10,951 nucleotides of DNA from JBFJVZ01 sp041623895. GTDB taxonomy: Bacteria > Planctomycetota > Planctomycetia > Pirellulales > Pirellulaceae. The DNA is taken from assembly GCA_041623895.1 (NCBI GenBank), contig JBFJVZ010000272.1, forward strand, positions 1-10,951, read 5' to 3'. Position 1 is the first letter of the stretch, and every line of letters starts with the position of its first letter. The notes beneath the pieces are model-generated. The model had not been told where the DNA came from. It saw nothing but the letters and a program-made list of their open reading frames with translations, and did no database searches. Positions 1 to 5,982 of the stretch are shown here, piece by piece. The position numbers and the translations under genes were made by a program.

Positions 1-708
1 AACTCCGACGAGTTTGAAAAAGTGGTGCGCTCGCGACGCAGCACTCGCGTCTACACCGAGCAGCAGATTCCCGAGGCAGTGATGCGTGAATGCTTGGAGT
101 TGACGCTGTTGGCTCCCAATTCATCAAACTTGCAGCCTTGGGAGTTTTACTGGGTCAGAACCGAGTCCAAGAAAAAAGAACTTGCCAGATTGTGTTTGGG
201 ACAACCTGCGGCAACTACCGCCCCAGAGTTAGTCGTCTGCGTGGCACGCCTGGATACATGGCGCCGCAATCGGCGAATGATGCTGGAGATGTTGGAGGCA
301 TCCGATGTAGAAGTTCCCGAGTCCGCCCTGCAGTATTACCGTAAACTGGTGCCACTGGTTTACAACCAAGGACCGCTTTACCTGTGGGGCCCGATCAAGA
401 AGCTGATCTTTAACATCCTGGCTCTGGCCAAACCGATGCCTCGCGGCCCTGCCGGAAAAGCTGATATGCGCGTGTGGGCACACAAGTCGACGGCTTTGGC
501 CTGCGAGAACTTGATGCTGTCCTTGCGAGCTTTCGGCTACGACAGTTGTCCGATGGAGGGAATCGATCCCGCGCGGATTCGCAAGTTACTGAAGCTTCCC
601 AGAGCAGCCGAAGTCTGCATGGTCATCTCTGCGGGTAAGCGTGCCGGGAACGGAATCTATGGCCGGCAAATTCGTTTTGACAAATCGCTGTTTGTGTTTG
701 AGGTCTGA
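1..708 (+). CDS. Nitroreductase-family FMN-dependent oxidoreductase (5' partial)
   Basis: The frame is open from the first base, and the residues before the first GTG codons (22 and 25) already read like the family N-terminus (DEFEKVVRSRRSTRVY), so the true start is probably just upstream of the window. Visible family marks are the FMN-phosphate-binding RSRRSTR near nt 28-48, APNSSNLQPW at 112-141, CPMEGID at 547-567, and the C-terminal GIYGRQIRFD at 652-681. Members reduce nitro, quinone or enone groups with NAD(P)H, usually as cytoplasmic homodimers. The readable part is 235 codons, close to the normal 180-250. The middle (about nt 270-460) is longer than in minimal members and includes a hydrophobic stretch (LYLWGPIKKLIFNILALAK), probably the variable helical excursion that shapes the substrate pocket. 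The substrate cannot be told from sequence. A 262-bp gap separates it from the pump genes, so co-transcription is doubtful. Confidence 0.9.
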   Translation, partial: NSDEFEKVVRSRRSTRVYTEQQIPEAVMRECLELTLLAPNSSNLQPWEFYWVRTESKKKELARLCLGQPAATTAPELVVCVARLDTWRRNRRMMLEMLEASDVEVPESALQYYRKLVPLVYNQGPLYLWGPIKKLIFNILALAKPMPRGPAGKADMRVWAHKSTALACENLMLSLRAFGYDSCPMEGIDPARIRKLLKLPRAAEVCMVISAGKRAGNGIYGRQIRFDKSLFVFEV

Positions 709-970
709 GTTGATGTAGCCAAGATCTGCCTTGGCAATTCCTTGCTGGCCGGCGGTGACGCCTTCGTTTGTCATTCCAGTGCGATTAGCGGGGCATGAAT
801 CCAATTCGGAGAATTGGGTGACGCTGGGCGTTCTGCTAACATCATGTTCATGCCTGGATGCGGCCTTTTTCAGAGAAAGCTGCGACGTGGAACTGGCCGA
901 AGCTGAACTGGGGAACGATACTATTGGCTTGTGCCAGAACTGCTGCTCCCCAACTGAACGCGTGCACTAC
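709..970. other. Non-coding gap between nitroreductase and pump operon
   Basis: This 262-bp stretch probably holds the nitroreductase terminator and the pump promoter. GCCAAG (718-723) and CTTGGC (730-735) form a 6-bp inverted repeat with a 6-nt loop just after the stop codon; it lacks a T-run, so it is a weak terminator candidate. A better palindrome at 801-817 is listed separately. The adaptor reading frame stays open back to a TTG at 731, but that extension would put about 80 residues, several of them Cys, ahead of a clear signal peptide, so I treat it as untranslated. Short ORFs at 795-821 (8 codons) and 844-906 (20 codons) have no supporting features. I see no convincing -35/-10 pair. 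Confidence 0.55.
801..817. promoter_or_regulatory. Palindrome CCAATTC-GGA-GAATTGG, possible operator
   Basis: This is a perfect 7-bp inverted repeat around a 3-bp centre. It lies 153 bp upstream of the adaptor start, in the only sizeable gap before the pump genes. The size and symmetry fit a site for a dimeric repressor such as those of the TetR or MarR families, which often control RND pumps, but no regulator gene is visible in the window. The role is inferred from position and symmetry only. Confidence 0.35.
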
Positions 971-2230
971 ATGTCAAAACTTTCCGGTCTCGTTTTTCTG
1001 TTGTTGTTAAGCATTTTGGTCGACACCACGTTTGCTCAGCCGGGGCGTGGACCGTCACCGGTGGTTGTAGCCCCCGTGATCGCTCGTGAAGTTGCCTCGT
1101 ACCACGAGTTCATTGCCAACGTTAATCCGAATCGGCAAAGTACGATTGGCAGCGCTGTGGATGGCCGGGTCGTCGAATATCTGGTCAACGCCGGCCAGCA
1201 AGTTGATGAAAGCCAACCTTTGGCGAGGCTTCGCACGGGAACGATCGAGATTGAAATCGCCGGTGCCAAGGCACAGTTAGCGCTCGCGCAGGCCGAGCTG
1301 GATGAGTTGGAAAACGGTTCCAGACCCGAGGAAATCGATCTTGCCAAGGCAACAGCTGAAGCCGCGGATGCTGCTGCCCAATACGCGCAGGCCAAATTAA
1401 AACGCATCGAACGTTTGTTTAAAACCGGAGCCGGAGTCTCGCAGGACGAGTATGACGAAGCCAAGTCTGCGGCCTTGGCAGCGACCGCCGCGGTTAGAGG
1501 CGCAAAGAGTTCGCTGAAGATGAGCGAGGAGGGTCCTCGACGCGAACAGATTGAACAAGCCGCAGCCCGCGTGGCCGTTGCCCAGCAGGCCGTTGCAGGT
1601 CTTCGAGACCGTCTGGAAAAGTACACGATCCGTGCCCCGTTCCGCGGATTCGTTTCGGCCGAGTTATCCGAAGCGGGCGCTTGGGTCCAGCAAGGAGACC
1701 CGATTGCCGAAGTCGTGGAGATTGATCCGGTTGAAATCGAAGTCTATGTGCCCGAGGCCAGTATTCGCTTCGCACGCCGCGGGGGCAGTTGTGAAGTTCG
1801 CGTCGAAGCCCATCCGGAAGAAACCTTCGCAGGAAGAATCGACCAAATCGTACCGTTTGGCGATCGTCGTGCGCGCACCTTTCCTGTCCGTGTGATTGTT
1901 GCGAATCCCGGCACGGACGCGGGGCACAAACTGCTGCCCGGCATGATGGCTCACGCAACACTGCCAACCGATCAGCGGAGCATGCAGTTACTTGTCCACA
2001 AAGATGCATTGCGGCTTGGCGAAAATACAGTTGTTATCCGGGTTAGCGACGGCAAGGCAGAATTCATTCCGGTGCGCACCGGCGCAGCGATTGGCAGTTG
2101 GATAGCGGTGGGCGCCCTTGGCACAGTCAAGTTAGCTGTTGACGATCTTGTCGTCACCCGCGGGAACGAACGATTGCGGCCCGGACAAGAGGTCGTCATT
2201 TCTGAGCGTCAGCCACCGCCGCCAACATAA
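971..2230 (+). CDS. RND efflux pump periplasmic adaptor (HlyD/MFP family)
   Basis: This 419-residue protein should bridge the inner-membrane permease encoded next to it and an outer-membrane channel. I chose ATG 971 because it is followed at once by a signal peptide (residues 1-22, MSKLSGLVFLLLLSI, likely cleavage after TTFA), although the frame is open further upstream and no Shine-Dalgarno is visible. The domain order is typical of membrane fusion proteins. The first half of the lipoyl/barrel-sandwich domain lies at about 56-92 (STIGSAVDGRVVEYLVNAGQQV). A long Ala/Glu-rich alpha-helical hairpin follows at about 95-215, then the second lipoyl half at 217-248 (YTIRAPFRGFVSAELSEAGAWV). A beta-barrel occupies about 250-332 (LLPGMMAHATLP), and a membrane-proximal domain about 335-410. 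A Pro-rich end (QPPPPT) closes it. There is no lipobox Cys after the signal, so it is probably not lipid-anchored. The permease follows after 72 bp, which supports one operon. The exported substrate is unknown. Confidence 0.9.
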   Translation: MSKLSGLVFLLLLSILVDTTFAQPGRGPSPVVVAPVIAREVASYHEFIANVNPNRQSTIGSAVDGRVVEYLVNAGQQVDESQPLARLRTGTIEIEIAGAKAQLALAQAELDELENGSRPEEIDLAKATAEAADAAAQYAQAKLKRIERLFKTGAGVSQDEYDEAKSAALAATAAVRGAKSSLKMSEEGPRREQIEQAAARVAVAQQAVAGLRDRLEKYTIRAPFRGFVSAELSEAGAWVQQGDPIAEVVEIDPVEIEVYVPEASIRFARRGGSCEVRVEAHPEETFAGRIDQIVPFGDRRARTFPVRVIVANPGTDAGHKLLPGMMAHATLPTDQRSMQLLVHKDALRLGENTVVIRVSDGKAEFIPVRTGAAIGSWIAVGALGTVKLAVDDLVVTRGNERLRPGQEVVISERQPPPPT

Positions 2231-2302
2231 GCCAAGGCTGTTTCTGCCTCGCCGCCGCGGCAACACCCTGTCCTGATCTTTCCCGGGCAAAAAGTCCTGC
2301 TC

Positions 2303-5300
2303 ATGCATCCCATCGAAGCTTGTGTTCGCAATCCGGTCAAGATTGCGGTCGGCGCCTTGCTGATCGTGTTGTTTGGCCTGATCGCGGTGTTGCGGATGCC
2401 GATGCAATTGATTCCCGAGGTGCAAACGCCGACGCTAACCGTGGAAACGCGTTGGACCGGCGCCAGTCCCCAAGAAGTGGAACGGGAGATTGTTCAAGAG
2501 CAGGAGGAACAACTGCAGAGCGTCGAAGGCGTGCGGAAGATGACCAGCGAGTCCATGGACTCCATGGGACGCATCACGCTGGAATTCCTGGTTGGCACAA
2601 ACATGGAAGAAGCGTTGCTGAAGGTCAACAGCCGCTTGCAGCAAGTTCCCGAGTATCCCGAAGACGCCGACGAGCCGGTGATTTCGGTCAGTAGCGCGTC
2701 TGATCGGCCAATCGCCTGGCTGATCCTGAGTGCTCTGCAGCCAACCGTCGAAGAGATCGAATCTTTCGCTGCCGAACATCCGTCGGTTCGTGAGCCGCTG
2801 GCGCCGGTGCTGCGAACAGCTAACCCGGGATTGCGACTGCTGAGACTTCGCCAGGCTTCAGAGAAATGCCCCGAGTTGCAATCGCTGCTGCCGCCGGACT
2901 TAAACGTCCCGGGGATGCGCCGTTTTGCCGAAGACACGATCGAAGCAAGATTGGAACGGATTGCCGGAGTCTCTAACTCCAATGTGTTGGGCGGATTAGA
3001 AGAAGAGATGCAGGTCATCATCGATCCGGAGCGATTGGCGGCTCGGCAGATGACGATTGACGACGTGCGGCGTGTGCTTCGCGATCAAAATCAAGACACA
3101 TCGGCGGGCGATTTTTGGGAAGGCAAGCGTCGCTATGTCGTGCGGACACTCAGCCAGTTCCGCAGTCCGGAACAGGTTGGCAGCCAGGTGCTGCGGATAC
3201 TGGACGGCGCGCCGGTGCTGCTCAGCGATGTTGCCGAGATCAAACTTGGATTTAAGAAACCGGATGGCGTGGTCCGCCGTTTCGGGGACACGTCAATTGC
3301 CTGTAACGTGATTCGCGAAACTGGCAGCAACGTCTTGGACATTATGGCCGACCTGCGGGTTGCAGTCAGGGAATTGAACCAGGACGTGCTGCGGCCCAAG
3401 AAACTTCAATTGACTCAGGTGTACGACGAATCGGAATACATCAGGGCTTCGGTCAAACTCGTCAACCAAAACATCATCATCGGTGGGACATTGACGATTC
3501 TGGTGCTGATCATGTTCTTGCATCTGGAGCGGCGTACGCTGCTGTTTGTCCCGGTGATCGCCGCGATTTCTTTTGCCGCCGCGTTCCTCAATCCATGGTT
3601 CTTTGTGGTCACCATCGCGCTGCTGATCAGCGTGGGATTCTGGTTCGCCCGCGGTGCCTTGGTCGTCGGCTTGGCGATTCCGATCAGTGTCATTGGCACC
3701 TTCCTGATGTTGAATCTTTGGGGACGGTCGTTAAATGTGATTAGCCTGGCGGGAATGGCATTCGCTGTTGGAATGCTGGTGGACAACGCGGTCGTTGTGC
3801 TGGAGAACATCTATCGGCATTTTCAGGACGGCAAGCCGCCTTATCAGGCTGCCGTGGATGGCACATTGGAAGTTTGGGGTGCGGTGCTGGCGTCGACTTT
3901 GACGACGCTTGCCGTGTTTCTGCCGGTATTGTTTGTCGAAGAAGAAGCGGGCCAGTTGTTCCGTGACATTGCCCTGGCCATCAGCGCGGCCGTCGGCCTG
4001 TCACTCCTGGTCAGCATCACGCTGATCCCGACGGCGACGGCCAGATTGTTGCGAGGCAATCGTGAGCAAGCGGGCGGCGACGAATCTGTCACTCATGCCC
4101 CGCCAAAGCATCCAGCAATGGCCTCCATTTTTGTTTCGCGAATTCAGAGGTCTTCCCAGCGTTGCGTGCATGGAATTGTCGAACTCAATCGCTGGGTGCA
4201 GGCCTCTCGCCCGCGGCAGATCGGACTGGTGAGTCTGCTACTGGCGGCGGCCATCGGTATCAGCTACGCGATGTGGCCAAAAGTTGAGTATCTTCCCACC
4301 GGTAATCGAAATCTGGTGTTCGGGATTATTCTTCCGCCGCCCGGTTACAATTTGGACGAGTTGACAGCGCTCGGGGAAAAAGTGGAAGCGCACCTGAAAC
4401 CCTATTGGGATGTCGACCCTGATAGCCCGGAAGCGGATCAGCTTGAATTTCCGGCGATCTACGACTTCTTTTTCGTTGCCCGGGGACGTTCAGTATTCCT
4501 TGGCGTGCGCACGGTCGACCCCACGCGCAGCGGCAAGTTGATTCCGTTGATTCAACGCTTTAAGGATCCTGGCACGATCATCGTCGCCAAACAATCGAGT
4601 CTGTTTGAGCAGGGTTTAACAGCAGGACGCACGATCGACATTGAAATCACGGGGCCTGAACTCGAAAAACTGGTCGCCATTGGCGGGCAAATGATGGGGC
4701 AAATCATGGGTGGTCGCGGCGATCCCCTGATTCCCGGCGCGCAAGCACGGCCGGTCCCAAGTTTGGACCTCAGCAATCCCGAATATCACGTCTCACCTCG
4801 TTTGATTCAAGCTGAACAGATGGGCGTCGATGCAACGACTCTGGGTTACACCGTCAATGCGCTGGTCGACGGTGCTTATGCAACCGACTATTTCATCGGC
4901 GGCGACAAGATTGACTTGACGATCATTGGCAATCCGGAATCGATTCGCAAGTCTCAAGATTTACCGGCCATTCCCGTGGCGACCCCCGGCGGGCAACTCG
5001 TTCCGCTTTCATCCTTGGCGGAGGTTGTTCCCGGCAGTGGGCCCGAGCAAGTGAATCATCGCGAACGCGAGCGGGCCATCACCATCGAGGTCTCTCCGCC
5101 GCCGGAGGTCGCGCTGGAAGAGGCGTTGAATCTCATCGACAGGCAAATCGTGCAGCCGCTCCGTGAGTCCGGCCAATTGAGTGGCGGTTATCGCATCACC
5201 TTAACAGGAACGGCAGACAAATTACGCGATACCTGGCTGGCGCTGCGCTGGAATGTCGTGCTTGCGGTGTTGATCACATATTTGTTGATGGCGGCCCTGT

Positions 5301-5785
5301 TCGAAAGCTGGACGTATCCCTTGGTGATTATCATGAGCGTTCCGCTGGGGGCTGTTGGCGGTTTGTTGGGACTGCGCGCACTGGGGATCTACTTGCAACT
5401 GCAAGACCGGACACCTCAGCCGCTGGACGTGTTGACGATGTTGGGCTTCGTGATTCTGATTGGAACGGTCGTTAACAACGCGATTTTGATCGTCCATCAA
5501 GCGTTGAACTTGATCCGCGACCACGACATGCCGCCAAACGATGCCATTGTTGAAAGTGTTCGCACGCGCGTGCGACCGATCTTGATGACGACGGCGACTA
5601 CCGTGTTAGGACTTTGTCCGCTGGTCTTGTTTCCAGGTTCCGGCAGCGAATTGTACCGGGGGCTGGGCAGCGTCTTGCTGGGCGGACTGCTGGTTTCAAC
5701 TGTATTCACGTTGATCTTCGTTCCCACCTTGTTCCGGCTGTTTATGGATCTCCGGGCGCGAATTCTGGGATCAAGGGCGATCTGA
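2303..5785 (+). CDS. Efflux RND transporter permease subunit (AcrB-like fold)
   Basis: This 1160-residue inner-membrane pump is longer than AcrB-type members (about 1050). TM1 is at about 13-31, with a porter domain after it. TM2 is at about 389-407. TM3-TM6 fall within about 452-583, including NVISLAGMAFAVGMLVDNAVVVLEN (TM4, about 478-502) and GQLFRDIALAISAAVGLSLL. TM7 is at about 641-658, a second porter domain follows, and TM8-TM12 lie at about 980-1147, including GTVVNNAILIV and RTRVRPILMTTATTVLGLCPLV. Relative to AcrB the relay residues read D494 (D407), N495 (D408) and N1058 (K940). Two insertions stand out: about 50 charged residues near 146-204 in the first porter subdomain, and about 40 hydrophobic residues (411-450) between TM2 and TM3. 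ATG 2303 gives the usual cytoplasmic N-terminus (MHPIEACVRNPVKIAVG). It very likely works with the adaptor 72 bp upstream and a TolC-like channel encoded elsewhere. The D-N/N pattern resembles hydrophobic/amphiphilic rather than heavy-metal RND pumps; substrate unknown. Confidence 0.93.
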   Translation: MHPIEACVRNPVKIAVGALLIVLFGLIAVLRMPMQLIPEVQTPTLTVETRWTGASPQEVEREIVQEQEEQLQSVEGVRKMTSESMDSMGRITLEFLVGTNMEEALLKVNSRLQQVPEYPEDADEPVISVSSASDRPIAWLILSALQPTVEEIESFAAEHPSVREPLAPVLRTANPGLRLLRLRQASEKCPELQSLLPPDLNVPGMRRFAEDTIEARLERIAGVSNSNVLGGLEEEMQVIIDPERLAARQMTIDDVRRVLRDQNQDTSAGDFWEGKRRYVVRTLSQFRSPEQVGSQVLRILDGAPVLLSDVAEIKLGFKKPDGVVRRFGDTSIACNVIRETGSNVLDIMADLRVAVRELNQDVLRPKKLQLTQVYDESEYIRASVKLVNQNIIIGGTLTILVLIMFLHLERRTLLFVPVIAAISFAAAFLNPWFFVVTIALLISVGFWFARGALVVGLAIPISVIGTFLMLNLWGRSLNVISLAGMAFAVGMLVDNAVVVLENIYRHFQDGKPPYQAAVDGTLEVWGAVLASTLTTLAVFLPVLFVEEEAGQLFRDIALAISAAVGLSLLVSITLIPTATARLLRGNREQAGGDESVTHAPPKHPAMASIFVSRIQRSSQRCVHGIVELNRWVQASRPRQIGLVSLLLAAAIGISYAMWPKVEYLPTGNRNLVFGIILPPPGYNLDELTALGEKVEAHLKPYWDVDPDSPEADQLEFPAIYDFFFVARGRSVFLGVRTVDPTRSGKLIPLIQRFKDPGTIIVAKQSSLFEQGLTAGRTIDIEITGPELEKLVAIGGQMMGQIMGGRGDPLIPGAQARPVPSLDLSNPEYHVSPRLIQAEQMGVDATTLGYTVNALVDGAYATDYFIGGDKIDLTIIGNPESIRKSQDLPAIPVATPGGQLVPLSSLAEVVPGSGPEQVNHRERERAITIEVSPPPEVALEEALNLIDRQIVQPLRESGQLSGGYRITLTGTADKLRDTWLALRWNVVLAVLITYLLMAALFESWTYPLVIIMSVPLGAVGGLLGLRALGIYLQLQDRTPQPLDVLTMLGFVILIGTVVNNAILIVHQALNLIRDHDMPPNDAIVESVRTRVRPILMTTATTVLGLCPLVLFPGSGSELYRGLGSVLLGGLLVSTVFTLIFVPTLFRLFMDLRARILGSRAI

Positions 5786-5834
5786 ACGGGCTACCCCCGA
5801 AGCACGGACGAGCATCCCGGCTTGCTAACCCGAG

Positions 5835-5866
5835 GCCGTAGCCAGGAAGTGCCGTAGCCAGGGAAT
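5835..5866. repeat. Tandem 16-bp repeat GCCGTAGCCAGG(A/G)A(G/A)T, two copies
   Basis: Two adjacent 16-bp units (5835-5850 and 5851-5866) match at 14 of 16 positions. They begin 50 bp after the permease stop codon. A related word may occur just before them (CCCGAAGCACGG at about 5796-5807). Short phrases of this type recur between genes in planctomycete genomes as I recall them, so this may be one end of a dispersed intergenic repeat. The neighbouring bases also include CCGCCC (5882-5887) and GGGCGG (5912-5917), which can pair across 24 nt. I cannot assign a function. Confidence 0.6.
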
Positions 5867-5937
5867 AATGGGAACTGAAATCCGCCCCTGACAGCGGGAC
5901 GGGAACGTGAAGGGCGGCGGAAAACGATTCGCGACGT

Positions 5938-5981
5938 TCGGTCGATTTAGTCACTTGATCTACCGACCGACACTCGATCAA
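5938..5981. promoter_or_regulatory. Interleaved inverted repeats just before the surface-protein gene
   Basis: TCGGTCG (5938-5944) pairs with CGACCGA (5964-5970) across 19 nt. TTGATC (5955-5960) pairs with GATCAA (5976-5981) across 15 nt. The two pairings overlap, so they could be alternative mRNA folds or protein-binding half-sites. They end next to the first possible ATG (5983), so they would lie in the promoter or 5' leader of the giant gene. This is a geometric observation only; I see no recognisable riboswitch or sigma-factor consensus. Confidence 0.3.
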
Positions 5982-5982
5982 A

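Noticed and set aside
731..970. In-frame upstream extension of the adaptor gene, with a Cys-rich segment (CSCLDAAFF, CQNCCSP)
   Set aside because: A normal signal peptide begins at ATG 971. The extension would bury it, and it has no family similarity that I recognise.
1036..1626. Antisense open frame (196 codons) opposite the adaptor, rich in Ser/Ala
   Set aside because: It is the reverse complement of the Ala/Glu-rich coiled-coil hairpin; the composition is that expected of a shadow frame.
1..5785. A functional system linking the nitroreductase with the efflux pump (detoxify and export)
   Set aside because: They are separated by 262 bp with a possible terminator and operator, and nothing beyond adjacency supports a link.
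5871..5930. GGAAC words (5871-5875 and 5902-5906) like the -35 of ECF sigma promoters
   Set aside because: No convincing -10 element lies 16-17 bp downstream of either copy.
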